A DNA stretch of 39,118 nt from Tepidamorphus sp. (GTDB lineage Bacteria > Pseudomonadota > Alphaproteobacteria > Rhizobiales > Tepidamorphaceae). A model generated the notes under the pieces. The model was given only the letters and a program-made list of their open reading frames with translations, ran no database searches and was not told the origin of the DNA. Below, one piece after another: positions 8,311 through 17,829 of the stretch (positions within the stretch are counted from its first letter, which is position 1; each line of letters begins with the position of its first letter). The stretch spans positions 1 to 39,118 of the forward strand of contig JANQKY010000050.1 in NCBI GenBank assembly GCA_028280885.1. The letters are read 5' to 3'. The translations under genes and the position numbers were made by a program.

Positions 8311-9158
8311 TGAGCGGCTATCTCGAGGGCGTCCTGGTCCTTCTGTCCATCAACGTCATTCTCGCCTATGCGGCCGCCCTGCCCCTGTCGGCCGGACAGC
8401 TCAATCTCGGCATCGCCGGCTTCATGGCGATCGGCGCCTATGCCTCGGCGTTCCTGACCAACGAGATCGCCCTGTCGATGTGGCTTGCGATCCCCGCGGG
8501 CGCTGCGGCGGCCGGCGTCGTCGCGCTTGCCGTCGGCCTGCCGATCCTCAGGACCCACGGGATCTATCTGGCGCTCGCCACCTTCTCGCTCGGCGAGATC
8601 ATCAAGGCGGTGTTCCTCAATCTCGACGTCGTCGGCGGCGCGTCGGGCTATGCGGTGTTCGATTATGCCGGCCCCATGGCGGTGTGGCTGACGGCAATCG
8701 GCGTCGTCGTCTTCATGCTGATCCTGTCGCAGACCCGGTTCTTCCTCTATCTGACCGCGATCAAGAATGACGCGACGGTCGCCGATCTGTTCGGCCTCAA
8801 CACGCGCAACCTGCAACTTGCCGCCCTGACGCTGGGCGCCGTCATCGCCGGCATCGGCGGCGGCGTCTATGCCCATCACTTCAGCTTCGTCGAGGCGCAG
8901 TATTTCAACGCCCATCTGAACATCTTCATCGTGCTGTTCGTGCTGCTCGGCGGCGTGCAGACCGTCTATGGCCCGCTGTTCGGGGCGCTGTTCTTCACCG
9001 CCGTTCCCGAATTGCTGCGCTTCAGCGACGAATGGCGGTTCGTGCTGTTCGCAGCCCTGATCATCATCGCCATGGCCTGGCGGTCGGAGGGCGTCATCAC
9101 CGCCAAGCTGTTGCGCGCGCCCTGGCGCGGCAAGACGCCGGAAGGAGCGCGACCATGA
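8310..9158 (+). CDS. Branched-chain-type ABC transporter permease (LivM family)
   Basis: This 282-aa second permease is the partner of LivH. The start at 8310 overlaps the previous stop by one base (TGATG), which marks translational coupling. LSAGQLNLGIAGFMAIGAYASA near the N-terminus and LRTHGIYLALATFSLGEIIKAV are characteristic LivM segments. ATKNDATVADLFGLNTRNLQL-like residues (KNDATVADLFG) form the coupling loop, and LLGGVQTVYGPLFGALFF is near the end. It is shorter than E. coli LivM (about 425 aa), as is common for short-form LivM in alphaproteobacteria. The stop overlaps livG as ATGA. Confidence 0.88.
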   Translation: MSGYLEGVLVLLSINVILAYAAALPLSAGQLNLGIAGFMAIGAYASAFLTNEIALSMWLAIPAGAAAAGVVALAVGLPILRTHGIYLALATFSLGEIIKAVFLNLDVVGGASGYAVFDYAGPMAVWLTAIGVVVFMLILSQTRFFLYLTAIKNDATVADLFGLNTRNLQLAALTLGAVIAGIGGGVYAHHFSFVEAQYFNAHLNIFIVLFVLLGGVQTVYGPLFGALFFTAVPELLRFSDEWRFVLFAALIIIAMAWRSEGVITAKLLRAPWRGKTPEGARP

Positions 9159-9917
9159 GCGCGGTGCTGCGCGTCGAGGCGATCTCCAAGGCCTTCGGCG
9201 GCCTGAAGGTCATTCAGGACGTCTCCTTCGATGTCGAGGAGCACGGCCGCATCGCCCTGATCGGCCCGAACGGCGCCGGCAAGACGACGATCTTCAACCT
9301 GATCAGCGGCGTCTATTCGGTCGATTTCGGACAGATCTTCATCGGCGACCGCGATATAACCACCGTGCCGTCGCGCAAGCGCATCGATTTCGGCGTCGCG
9401 CGCAGCTTCCAGAACGTCCGCCTGATGCAGCACTTGACAGTTCTGGAAAACCTGCTGCTCGGCCAGGCGCATGTAACATCGAGCCTGGCAAACCTGCTCA
9501 CGCCGTTCCGCTTCCGCAAGAACCATCCCTGGCAGCGCGCGGCGATGGCTGCGCTGGAGGGCGCTGGACTTGCCGATTATGCGCAGGCGACCGTCCAGGA
9601 ACTGCCCTATGGCGCGCGCAAGCGTGTCGATCTCGTCCGCGCGACGCTGGCGAAACCGCGCGTGCTGATGCTCGACGAGCCGGCCGCCGGCCTCAATCCG
9701 GCCGAATCCGACGCCCTGCTCGCCGACCTGCAGCGCCTCTCCGAGACCGGCGTCAGCCTGCTCGTCGTCGAGCACGACATGGCGTTCGTCCAGGCGTTCT
9801 GCGACCGGGTCGTCGTGCTCAATTTCGGCAGCAAGATCGCCGAGGGGACGATGGCCGACATCCAGGCGGACCCGCAGGTGCGCGAGGCCTATCTGGGCGA
9901 GGCAGGGAATAGTCAAG

Positions 9918-9928
<11 letters not shown>
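9155..9928 (+). CDS. Branched-chain-type ABC transporter ATPase (LivG family)
   Basis: This 257-aa ATPase has Walker A GPNGAGKT at 37-44, the Q-loop in ARSFQNVRLM, a LivG-type signature ELPYGARKRV in place of LSGGQ, and Walker B RVLMLDEPAAGLNP. The switch His is in VVEHDM. The start at 9155 (GGAGCGCGACC-ATG) overlaps the livM stop by 4 nt. With LivF it should form the heterodimeric motor on the LivH/LivM channel. Confidence 0.92.
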
Positions 9929-10670
<742 letters not shown>

Positions 10671-10708
10671 CGACAACCAGACCAAAAACAGAGGAAGGAC
10701 AGACGATC

Positions 10709-11884
10709 ATGATCACGAAACGACATTTGCTGGCGCTCTCGGCCGCCCTGCCCCTGGCGTTCGCGACGGGCGCTAAGGCCGCCGACGAGATCATCCTGGG
10801 CTATTCAATGGCCAAGACCGGGCCCTATGTCAGCCTCGCCAATACCAACGAGATCGCCATCGACATGGCGGTCGAGGAGATCAACGCGGCCGGCGGCATC
10901 AATGGCAAGCCGATCAAGCTGGTGAAATTCGACACCGCCGGCGATCCCAAGCAGGCGGTGCTGGCGGTGCGCCGCTTCGCCCAGGACGACAAGGCGCTCG
11001 CAGTGATCGGACCGTTCAGTTCGAGCGAGTGCAAGGTGGTCTTCCCGGCGGCCGAGCGGCTCGGCATCGCGACCATGTCGATGGCCTCCTCGGCACCCAA
11101 TCTCGCCGCCGATTTCCAATACGCCTTCCGCAACACCACCGGCGAGGGCACGATCATCAAGCTGGTGCTCAACTCGATCATGGAGCGCGGCCTGCCCGCC
11201 GGCAGCGCGGCGATCGCGCACGCGACCGACGACACGGTCTCCAATGTCATCGGCACAAAGGTGCTGCCGGCCATTCTCGACGGCGCAGGCCTCGCGCCGC
11301 AGGACGTGGTGACCTTCGAATACGCCGCCTTCGATCTGTCGCCGCAGGTCTCAAAGCTAAAGGAGAACCCGACCGACCTTGTCGGCCTCGGCGCGCCGCC
11401 GGAAGCAGCCATCAAGCTTGCCAAGGAAATGCAGCGCCAGGGCCATGAGGGCCGGCTGTTCGGCGGCACCACGGTCGCCGACGTCGAACTGCCCGAGCGC
11501 ATGGACGGCGCCGGCAACGGCATGACCATCGGCACGACCTTCTATGAAGGCCTTAACGACAAGACCAGGGCCTTCGGCGCCGAGTTCTCCAAGCGCGCCG
11601 CGGCCGCCGGCATGGACCGGACGGTGGCGAACCAGTTCGACGCCTCGGCCTATGACATCGTCTATCTCTATGCCGAGGCGATGAAGGCGGCCGGCGTCAC
11701 CGGCGATCCGGCGAAGCTGGCAGACGAGCGCACGGCGATTGCCGATGCGGTCGCCAAGATCAAGGATGCCGAGCTGCTGGAGGGCACGATCTCGATCGCC
11801 GAGAACCACGACGCCATCAAGCCGATCTACATCCTCGAAGTGGATGGCGACGGCTGGAAGCTGGTCGACACGATCCAGCGCTGA
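10709..11884 (+). CDS. Periplasmic substrate-binding protein, LivK/HAAT family
   Basis: This 391-aa type I periplasmic binding protein has a cleavable signal peptide (MITKRHLLALSAALPLAFATGAKA). The family opening IILGYSMAKTGPYVSLANTNEIAIDMAVEEINAAGGINGKPIKLV is present in full (given here for orientation as IILGYSMAKTG, then AVEEINAAGG). VIGPFSSSECKVV forms the ligand-proximal SSS loop. The ribosome site AGGAAGGAC precedes ATG. The Ser/Cys-containing loop and the gene context do not define the ligand. A 12-bp stem-loop follows the stop, which often raises the level of binding-protein mRNA relative to its neighbours. Confidence 0.9.
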   Translation: MITKRHLLALSAALPLAFATGAKAADEIILGYSMAKTGPYVSLANTNEIAIDMAVEEINAAGGINGKPIKLVKFDTAGDPKQAVLAVRRFAQDDKALAVIGPFSSSECKVVFPAAERLGIATMSMASSAPNLAADFQYAFRNTTGEGTIIKLVLNSIMERGLPAGSAAIAHATDDTVSNVIGTKVLPAILDGAGLAPQDVVTFEYAAFDLSPQVSKLKENPTDLVGLGAPPEAAIKLAKEMQRQGHEGRLFGGTTVADVELPERMDGAGNGMTIGTTFYEGLNDKTRAFGAEFSKRAAAAGMDRTVANQFDASAYDIVYLYAEAMKAAGVTGDPAKLADERTAIADAVAKIKDAELLEGTISIAENHDAIKPIYILEVDGDGWKLVDTIQR

Positions 11885-11916
11885 GGCAGAGCCGTTGGCT
11901 CGTTCATAGAAAACAA

Positions 11917-11955
11917 GGCCGGGCGGCGTGATCAAACGAGAGCCGCCGCCCGGCC
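11917..11955 (+). other. 12-bp intergenic stem-loop after the Liv binding-protein gene
   Basis: GGCCGGGCGGCG and CGCCGCCCGGCC pair perfectly around a 15-nt loop, and no T-run follows. Position and shape fit an mRNA-stabilising or partial-attenuation hairpin between the binding protein and the DUF2848 gene. Confidence 0.55.
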
Positions 11956-11989
11956 AGCCCCACGCGTAACGAACCATCTGGCGGTAACC

Positions 11990-12688
11990 GTGACAAAAAC
12001 ACTCTCACTTGCATTCACGACGAAAACGGACAGCAGGACCCGCGCGATCCCGGTCGACCGGGCGATCATCGCCGGCTGGACCGGCCGCGACCGCGCGGCG
12101 ATGGAGGCCCATATCGCCGAACTCGAAGAGCTCGGCGTCAAGCGGCCGGCCCGCACGCCGATGTTCTACCGGGTCGCAGCGAGCCGGTTCACGACGGCCG
12201 GGCGCATCCAGGTGATCGGCGGCACCTCCAGCGGCGAGGCGGAATTCGTGATCCTCAATGTCGAGGGAACGCTCTGGGTCGGCGTCGGCTCGGACCATAC
12301 CGACCGCGAGGCCGAGGCGATCGGCGTGACGCTGTCGAAGCAGATGTGCGACAAGCCGGTCTCCGCCGAAGTCTGGCCGCTCGACGAGGTTTACCCTCAT
12401 TGGGACCGGCTCACCTTGCGCGCGCATGCGACGATCGACGGGCAGCGTGTGCTCTATCAGGAGGGGCCGGTCGCCGCCATGCTCGACCCGCGCGACCTGA
12501 TCGACCGCTTCAACGCCGAAAACCCCGACGCTGGACACAAAGCCGGCGACGTTATAATGGGCGGCACCCTGCCCGCGATCGGCGGTGTCCGGCCGGCCCG
12601 GCGTTTAGACGTCGACCTGGTCGACCCGGTGCTCGGGCGCTGCCTGTCCTGCGGATACGACATTGAAGAGTTACCCATCCTCGGCTGA
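11990..12688 (+). CDS. DUF2848 protein (fumarylacetoacetate-hydrolase-like)
   Basis: This 232-aa protein has a GTG start. It carries VGVGSDHTDREAEAIGV followed by KQMCDKPVSAEVWPLDEV and HWDRLTLRA, the pattern I associate with DUF2848, a family linked to the fumarylacetoacetate hydrolase fold. A C-terminal CLSCGYDIEELPIL motif is present. Reaction unknown. In this operon it could hydrolyse or hydrate a ring-opened keto acid formed by the monooxygenase pathway encoded on the opposite strand. It lies between the transporter and its regulator, with 1 nt to the GntR ATG. Confidence 0.75.
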   Translation: MTKTLSLAFTTKTDSRTRAIPVDRAIIAGWTGRDRAAMEAHIAELEELGVKRPARTPMFYRVAASRFTTAGRIQVIGGTSSGEAEFVILNVEGTLWVGVGSDHTDREAEAIGVTLSKQMCDKPVSAEVWPLDEVYPHWDRLTLRAHATIDGQRVLYQEGPVAAMLDPRDLIDRFNAENPDAGHKAGDVIMGGTLPAIGGVRPARRLDVDLVDPVLGRCLSCGYDIEELPILG

Positions 12689-12689
12689 C

Positions 12690-13388
12690 ATGAGCGTTGC
12701 GGAAGACCGATCGATCGGCACAAGCCCACCCGCGGCCGGCAGGCCGGAGACGGAAAAGCGCCAGTCGCTTGCCGATACGGCCTATGACGCGCTCAAGCGG
12801 AAGATCCTGACGCTGGAATTCGCGCCGGGCTCCTATCTCAACGAGGCGCAGGTCGCGGACACCTTGCAGATCGGCCGCAACCCGGTCCACAACGCGGTCA
12901 AGCGGCTGGTCTTCGAGGGCCTGATCGACGTGATGCCGCGCAAGGGCATCATCGTGCGGCCGCTCAACCTGCGCGAGATCCTCGATATCGCCGAGGTCCG
13001 GCTGGTCAACGAATCCCATTGCGTGCGCCATGCCGCGGAACGGGCCTCGAGCGGCGATATCGCCGATATGCGGCGGATCGTCTCGCAATCGGCCGTCGCG
13101 CTCGATCAACGCGACATCGAGGCGCAGATGCTGCTCGACCGCGATTTTCACTGCGCGATCTTCAAGGCGGCCCAGAACGCCGTCATGGCCGACATGCTGC
13201 GCGTCCTGCATGACCGGTCGCTGCGCAACTGGTTCATTTCGCTGAAGGCGCCCGAGCAGGCGCGCAACGTGCTGTTGCAGCACACCGCGATCCTGGACGC
13301 GATCGAGGATCGCGATCCCGGCCGGGCAGAGGCCAAGATGCGGTTTCACATCGAGGCCTCGCGCGAAGTCCTCAAGCGCCAGATCTGA
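12690..13388 (+). CDS. GntR-family regulator with FCD ligand-binding domain
   Basis: This is a 232-aa regulator. The winged helix is at about 25-95 (LADTAYDALKRKILTLEFAPG, then NEAQVADTLQIGRNPVHNAVKRL). The all-helical FCD domain follows, with RLVNESHCVRHAA, the metal/ligand Asp-His pair in DRDFHCAIF, and the final His in KMRFHIEAS. FCD regulators usually sense carboxylic acids and repress catabolic and uptake genes. The ATG at 12690 is preferred; a TTG at 12663 overlapping DUF2848 is possible. It overlaps the convergent amidase end by 17 nt. It is the best candidate to bind GTGAAATTTCAC at both operon heads. Confidence 0.88.
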   Translation: MSVAEDRSIGTSPPAAGRPETEKRQSLADTAYDALKRKILTLEFAPGSYLNEAQVADTLQIGRNPVHNAVKRLVFEGLIDVMPRKGIIVRPLNLREILDIAEVRLVNESHCVRHAAERASSGDIADMRRIVSQSAVALDQRDIEAQMLLDRDFHCAIFKAAQNAVMADMLRVLHDRSLRNWFISLKAPEQARNVLLQHTAILDAIEDRDPGRAEAKMRFHIEASREVLKRQI

Positions 13389-14745
13389 CGCCGGATCCGA
13401 CGGACGCCTCGACCGCGGCCGCGATATCGAACAGGGCCCGGTCGGCCATCGTCTCGCCGACCAGCATCAGGCCGACCGGCGCGTCCTCTTCGGCGGGAAG
13501 CGGCAGGCTGATCGCGCAGCGGTCGAGGAAATTGACGACCGAGGGATTGCGCAGCACCAGCGTGTTCATGCGGTAGAACTCCGCCTCCTCGGCAAGTGCG
13601 TCGACGCGCGGCGGCACGACGGGAACGGTCGGCATGACAAGCGCGTCGAGGCCCTCCGTCCGCGCGTTCGCCCGGGCGATGATGTCGCGGCGGGCATCCA
13701 GCAGTGACTGATACTCACCCGCATGCTGCTCCCGCGCCTTGAGCATCCGGCGGTTGATGCGCGGGTCGTAGTCGTCGAAGCGCTCTGCGAGCAAGTCCTT
13801 GTGGGTGGCATAGGCTTCCGCCGCGATGATGCCGCCGCGCACATTGTGGCCGGGCAGATCGGCAAGGTCGGGAAGCTCGATATCGACGAGGCTCACCCCG
13901 CCCGCCTGAAGCCGGTCGAGCGCGGCCTGATAGGCCTGCGAAACGGTGTCGTCGAGTTCGTCCAGGACGCAGTTGCGCAGGACACCGAGCTTGAGCGTTG
14001 CCAGATCACGCGGAGCGAGACCGGGCAGCGGCTCGCCGGCCATCACCGCGTCGAGGCTGGCGCAGCAATCGACCGAACGGGCGAGCGGGCCGACCGAATC
14101 CAGCGTCTGCGACAGCGGAAAGGTTCCGGCCGCATCGACCCGCCGGGCAGTCGGCTTGTAGCCGACGATGCCGCAGAAGGCGGCCGGGATCCGGCAGGAC
14201 CCGCCGGTGTCGGTGCCGATGCCGGCGGCGACCATGCCGTCCGCCACGGACACCGCCGCGCCCGACGACGATCCGCCGGGAACGCGCCCCGCCCCGTTGC
14301 GGTCATAGGGGCTGCGCGGGGCGGGATAATGCGGGTTGAGACCGAGGCCGGAATAGGCGAACTCGGTCATGTTGGTGCGCCCGACGAAGACCAGCCCCGC
14401 GTCACGCAAGCGCGCCAGGCAGGCGGCATCGCGGTCGGCGGCCGGGCGATCGTTCAGCACCTTGGAGCCGGCGCGGGTGACCTGGCCCTCGACGTCGAAC
14501 AGGTCCTTCACCGAGATCGGAATGCCGGCGAGCGGCCCCGGCGCCCTGCCCTCCCGGCGCAGGCCGTCGATCGCGTCGGCCCGGGCGCGGGCGCCGTCTG
14601 CGTCGACATGGACGAAGGCGCGGGCGCCCTCGCGGTCCGGATCGCCGATCGCCTCGAGCGCGGCCTCGACGAGATCGCGGCTCGACGTCTTTCCTGATTG
14701 CAGATTGGCCGAAAGCTCGGCAAGCGTCGGCAGGCGATCGGCCAT
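13372..14745 (-). CDS. Amidase-signature family hydrolase
   Basis: This 457-aa enzyme has the full Ser-cisSer-Lys machinery: Lys80 in PISVKDLFDVEG, the cis-Ser in GGSSSGAA (157-164), and nucleophile Ser183 in GTDTGGSCRIPAAF. It should hydrolyse a carboxamide to acid plus ammonia or amine in the cytoplasm. It is the last gene of the leftward operon MarR, reductase, HpaB, cupin, amidase, with a 5-nt gap to the cupin gene. GatA is unlikely: no gatB or gatC is present and the setting is catabolic. In this pathway it may release nitrogen from a ring-opened amide or deamidate an aromatic amide. Confidence 0.88.
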   Translation of the reverse strand: MADRLPTLAELSANLQSGKTSSRDLVEAALEAIGDPDREGARAFVHVDADGARARADAIDGLRREGRAPGPLAGIPISVKDLFDVEGQVTRAGSKVLNDRPAADRDAACLARLRDAGLVFVGRTNMTEFAYSGLGLNPHYPAPRSPYDRNGAGRVPGGSSSGAAVSVADGMVAAGIGTDTGGSCRIPAAFCGIVGYKPTARRVDAAGTFPLSQTLDSVGPLARSVDCCASLDAVMAGEPLPGLAPRDLATLKLGVLRNCVLDELDDTVSQAYQAALDRLQAGGVSLVDIELPDLADLPGHNVRGGIIAAEAYATHKDLLAERFDDYDPRINRRMLKAREQHAGEYQSLLDARRDIIARANARTEGLDALVMPTVPVVPPRVDALAEEAEFYRMNTLVLRNPSVVNFLDRCAISLPLPAEEDAPVGLMLVGETMADRALFDIAAAVEASVGSGVRSGA

Positions 14746-14750
14746 GGAGG

Positions 14751-15134
14751 TCAGCTCTCTTCGTAATAGTGGGATTCGAGCAGGACGCAGCCCGACTCGG
14801 ATTTGAAGGGCCCATGATAGACCCCGGGCGGCCGGCAGGCATAGGTGTGTTGTGCGAAGGATTCGCCGCCCTCGCCGTTTTCGTCATTGCCGACGATCAG
14901 GTCGCCGGAGACGAGATAGACCTCTTCCCAGTGGTCGTGGACGAAGGGCTCGGTGGTGAAGACGCCGGGCTCGAAGCGCAGAAGGCGCGTGCGGTGGCCC
15001 GTCCTGGCCTCCTCGTCGAGGCTGCCGGCAAGCACGATCTGCTTGATGCCGTCTGGATAGCCCGGCGGCGTCTGCCAGTCGGCTCCGTCCATGTCGACGG
15101 GGAAGAATTCCTTGTGTTCCTTGTTGATCGGCAT
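14751..15134 (-). CDS. Single-domain cupin protein
   Basis: This 127-aa protein has one cupin barrel. FVHDHWEEVYLVSGDLIVG gives the His-x-His and Glu metal ligands of motif 1. Motif 2 is YACRPPGVYHGPF, whose His completes the site. It resembles ChrR-like cupins and small cupin isomerase/dioxygenase-like proteins. The ribosome site AGGAGAGAAAG precedes ATG. It lies 9 nt after the monooxygenase gene, so it probably acts on the oxygenation product or in protecting it. Function not assigned. Confidence 0.8.
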   Translation of the reverse strand: MPINKEHKEFFPVDMDGADWQTPPGYPDGIKQIVLAGSLDEEARTGHRTRLLRFEPGVFTTEPFVHDHWEEVYLVSGDLIVGNDENGEGGESFAQHTYACRPPGVYHGPFKSESGCVLLESHYYEES

Positions 15135-15143
15135 CTTTCTCTC

Positions 15144-16643
15144 CTATTCGGCGGCGGGCTGAAGCCCGGCAAGTTCGGTATCGAGGGAATAGCTGTCGAG
15201 CATCCTGTCGACCAGGTCGGTGCAGCCATCCCAGTCGGCGGTGCGGAAGCAATGGCCCTTGGTGACGAAGGTCGCGCCCGCGTAGAACATTTCGTATTGG
15301 GTGTGGCGCGAGGCGAATTCGGAGCCGACCGCATCCCAGGCGAGCTTGAAGAACTTCACCCGCTCCCGCGACGAGGCGACCGGCGACTGCTGGGTCTTGT
15401 CGATCAGGGTGGCAAGCTCCGGATTGGCGAAATCGGCGACCGAGGAGGGCAGCATGATCATGCCGCCGCCGGCGAGATCACGCAGGGTGGTGATCACCTT
15501 GGCATAGAGCTGCTGGGTCAGCACCTGGGCGGCATAGAGCGTCTGCCGGTCCGGCACGAAATAGGGCCCGGCCTGGCGGCCCTTGACCTCCATGGAATGG
15601 ACGAGCGCGTCGACCATCGTCGTCTCGGCGGCAAGCTGGCCGAGCGTTTCCCTGACCTGCGGAAAGCCGATGACGCCGTTGGTCTCGGCGATCCGCTTGG
15701 CGATGCCGGCCAGGAACCGCATCTTGACCATCAGGCGGATCTGGGCCTGGTAGTTCTGGTAGACATGCGCGGGCGTTGCATGAAACTGCTTCTGGCACAT
15801 CTCGATGCTCTGGTTGACGAAGACCCGCTCCCAGGGGACCTTGACGTCGTCGAAATAGAGCACCGCGTCGTTCTCGTCGTAGCGGTTCGACAGCGGATTG
15901 TCGAAATCGTTCGCAGCCTCCGCCTCGTAGGACTTGCGCGACAGGATCTTCAGGCCCCTGGCGTTCATCGGCACGGCAAACGACACGGCGTATTTCTCGT
16001 CGCCCTCGCGCAACGGCTGGATGCAGGTCACCAGCACCTCGTTTGCCATGATGCCGCCGGTGGCGAGCATCTTGGCGCCCCGGATGGTCAGGCCCTCGCT
16101 GTCCTCGTCGACGACGCCGGCGGTCAGGAATTCGTCGGCCTGCTCATGGGCGGCCTTGGAGCGGTCGGCCTGCGGATTGATGATCACATAGGTGAGATAG
16201 AGCTCGTTGTCGCGGGCGAAACGGTAGTAGTCGGCAAGGGCTGCGGCGCGTTTCGGATCATCGGCCTCGAAGACGTCGCGGCCCATATACATGCCGGAGA
16301 TACAGGAGGCGACATGGTCGGGCGCGCGGCCGAGGAAGCCTGCATGGATTTCCGTCCAGCAGACCAGGGCGCGGCGGCGCTCGACGAGTTCGGCATGGCT
16401 TCTCGGCAATTGCCAGATCCGGTTGGCGCGGGCGCCGCTCGATCCGCCCTCCTCCTGCGGGATCTCATAGGTCATCAGATCGATGTTCTGCGGCGCGCTC
16501 TGGAAATCGTAGAGCGTGCCGACCGTTGCGATCATGTTGCGAAACGCCGGATCGGTCGTCGCGTCGGTAATCGCTTCGCCGTTCAGATAGACGGATCGGC
16601 CGTCATTAAGCGACGCGATGTGCTGGGCGCCGGTCTTGATCAT
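15144..16643 (-). CDS. FADH2-dependent monooxygenase, HpaB family
   Basis: This 499-aa enzyme has the length and layout of the large component of 4-hydroxyphenylacetate 3-monooxygenase and its relatives (chlorophenol and pyrrole-type hydroxylases). Seen are the N-terminal SLNDGRSVYLNGEAI, FLGRAPDHVAS (flavin-site GRxPD), the central FDDVKVPWERVFV, and a C-terminal SSRERVKFFKLAWDAVGSEFASRHTQYEMFYAG. Such enzymes use reduced FAD from a separate reductase to insert one oxygen ortho to a phenol-type hydroxyl. A reductase gene lies 24 nt upstream. Substrate unknown: the absence of homoprotocatechuate genes and the presence of an amidase argue against 4-hydroxyphenylacetate itself. Confidence 0.9.
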   Translation of the reverse strand: MIKTGAQHIASLNDGRSVYLNGEAITDATTDPAFRNMIATVGTLYDFQSAPQNIDLMTYEIPQEEGGSSGARANRIWQLPRSHAELVERRRALVCWTEIHAGFLGRAPDHVASCISGMYMGRDVFEADDPKRAAALADYYRFARDNELYLTYVIINPQADRSKAAHEQADEFLTAGVVDEDSEGLTIRGAKMLATGGIMANEVLVTCIQPLREGDEKYAVSFAVPMNARGLKILSRKSYEAEAANDFDNPLSNRYDENDAVLYFDDVKVPWERVFVNQSIEMCQKQFHATPAHVYQNYQAQIRLMVKMRFLAGIAKRIAETNGVIGFPQVRETLGQLAAETTMVDALVHSMEVKGRQAGPYFVPDRQTLYAAQVLTQQLYAKVITTLRDLAGGGMIMLPSSVADFANPELATLIDKTQQSPVASSRERVKFFKLAWDAVGSEFASRHTQYEMFYAGATFVTKGHCFRTADWDGCTDLVDRMLDSYSLDTELAGLQPAAE

Positions 16644-16667
16644 CTCCGTCTCCTTTGCCTGTCGTAG

Positions 16668-17210
16668 TCAATAGTGGATATCGAGCGGCCATAGCGCCGC
16701 CGGTTCGTTCCGGGGTTTCAGCGCGTTGTAGGCGCCCTTGCAGAAGACGAGCGGCGCGCGCGCCGGATTGGTGGTGAAGCGCTTGACCTCAGCGATGACC
16801 AGCCGATGGTCGCCGGCATCGTGGCGGCCGTGGGCCAAGCATTCGAGTATCGCGACGCAGCCCGCCAGCAGCGGCGCGCCACCGAGCCCGCGCGAGAACT
16901 GCAGGCCCTCCCACTTGTTGCCGCCGGGCCGGGCGAACCGGTTCGACAGCGCCTGCTGGCTCTCGCTCAGCATGTTGATCGCCAGCGCCTCCGCCCGTTC
17001 CCAAAGGGCCAGGCTGCGCGCCTTGCGGCCGATCGAGAACAGCACGAGCGGGGGATCGAGCGACAGCGAGTTGAACGAACTGATCGTCATCCCGGCAAGC
17101 TCGCCGCCGACATTGGCGGTGACGATGCACACGCCGGTCGGAAACTGCCCGAGACAGGTGCGAAAGGCCTTCTCATCGGTCGGGACGTCGGTCGGACGTT
17201 CAGGGGCCAT
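16668..17210 (-). CDS. Flavin reductase, HpaC-type small component
   Basis: This 180-aa flavin reductase-like protein has FRTCLGQFPTGVCIVTA, the conserved GMTISSFNSLSLDPPLVLFSIG flavin-binding core (SSFNSLSLDPP), and INMLSESQQALSNRFA. A late GDHRLVIAEV holds the His of the family. It should reduce FAD with NAD(P)H to feed the HpaB-type oxygenase. The ATG is 1 nt after the MarR stop, with GAGGAGCG inside the MarR gene as ribosome site. Confidence 0.9.
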   Translation of the reverse strand: MAPERPTDVPTDEKAFRTCLGQFPTGVCIVTANVGGELAGMTISSFNSLSLDPPLVLFSIGRKARSLALWERAEALAINMLSESQQALSNRFARPGGNKWEGLQFSRGLGGAPLLAGCVAILECLAHGRHDAGDHRLVIAEVKRFTTNPARAPLVFCKGAYNALKPRNEPAALWPLDIHY

Positions 17211-17211
17211 G

Positions 17212-17766
17212 CTAGCGCTCCTCGGCCGATCCGGTCAGGTAGTCGGCCAATAGCAGGGCGCGCCCGGCATCGCGCTTCAGGGTCCGGGCCATATCCGCCA
17301 GCGCCGCGAAGCGCTCCGCATCGAGGCTGCCGAACAGTTCGTCATTCACCTCGCGCTGCACCGGCGCAAGCTGGTCGAGCAGCGACCGCCCCTTGGCCGA
17401 CACGGTCAGCAGCACGCGCCGCCGGTCCTGAGCGTTCGGCCGCTTCTCAATGAGGCCGAGCTTGGCGAGCTTCGTCGTCTCGATGGTAACGAAGGCGCCG
17501 GACAGCGACAGATGCTCGGCCAGCGCCTTGACCCCCACCCCCTCGCCAGCCCTCTTCCCAGCGCCGAGATGATTGACCGAGATCAGCAGGGTGTACTGGA
17601 TGCCGGTCAGGCCGATATAGGCGCCGAAGCGGTTGCGCACGTCATTGAGCCGGGCCGAGAAGGCGAGCAGGTCGTGAACGAGCTGACGAAAGGCGGAATC
17701 GTCGCGATCGACCAGCAGCGCGGGGCGGGAAACGGTGTGCTGTCGTTCGTCGATCGGCATCTTCAT
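17212..17766 (-). CDS. MarR-family transcriptional regulator
   Basis: This is a 184-aa regulator and the first gene of the monooxygenase operon. The winged helix includes VKALAEHLSLSGAFVTIETTKLAKLGLIEKRPNAQDRRRVLLTVS, here seen as recognition helix SGAFVTIETTKLAKLG and wing NAQDRRRV. MarR regulators typically bind a small phenolic ligand and autorepress. The start at 17766 is chosen (an ATG six nt downstream is an alternative). An open frame continuing to 17922 has no MarR homology and crosses the promoter. A perfect palindrome over the -10 region (17775-17795) fits autoregulation. Confidence 0.88.
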   Translation of the reverse strand: MKMPIDERQHTVSRPALLVDRDDSAFRQLVHDLLAFSARLNDVRNRFGAYIGLTGIQYTLLISVNHLGAGKRAGEGVGVKALAEHLSLSGAFVTIETTKLAKLGLIEKRPNAQDRRRVLLTVSAKGRSLLDQLAPVQREVNDELFGSLDAERFAALADMARTLKRDAGRALLLADYLTGSAEER

Positions 17767-17774
17767 GCTCAGAT

Positions 17775-17795
17775 TTAGCTTTGCTTGAAAGCTAA
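17775..17795 (-). promoter_or_regulatory. Probable MarR operator over the -10 region
   Basis: TTAGCTTT and AAAGCTAA are perfect 8-bp arms around GCTTG. On the minus strand a -35 TTGACG (17817-17812) and -10 TAGCTT (17794-17789) are 17 nt apart, so the dyad covers the -10. It sits 9 nt before the marR start, as expected for autorepression. Confidence 0.6.
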
Positions 17796-17817
17796 TTTCG
17801 GAGAGTGATCCCGTCAA

Positions 17818-17829
17818 GTGAAATTTCAC
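17818..17829. promoter_or_regulatory. Operator palindrome GTGAAATTTCAC (copy 2)
   Basis: This is the same 12-bp palindrome as at 7394-7405. Here it directly abuts the upstream edge of the -35 hexamer of the marR promoter (minus strand). With the MarR dyad downstream, the promoter appears to carry two different operators. Confidence 0.6.

Noticed and set aside
13372..14745. GatA subunit of the tRNA amidotransferase
   Set aside because: Amidase signature is shared, but gatB and gatC are absent and the operon is catabolic.
15144..16643. 4-Hydroxyphenylacetate catabolism as the role of the HpaB/HpaC pair
   Set aside because: No homoprotocatechuate dioxygenase or following hpa genes are present; the amidase, cupin and DUF2848 neighbours do not fit that pathway.
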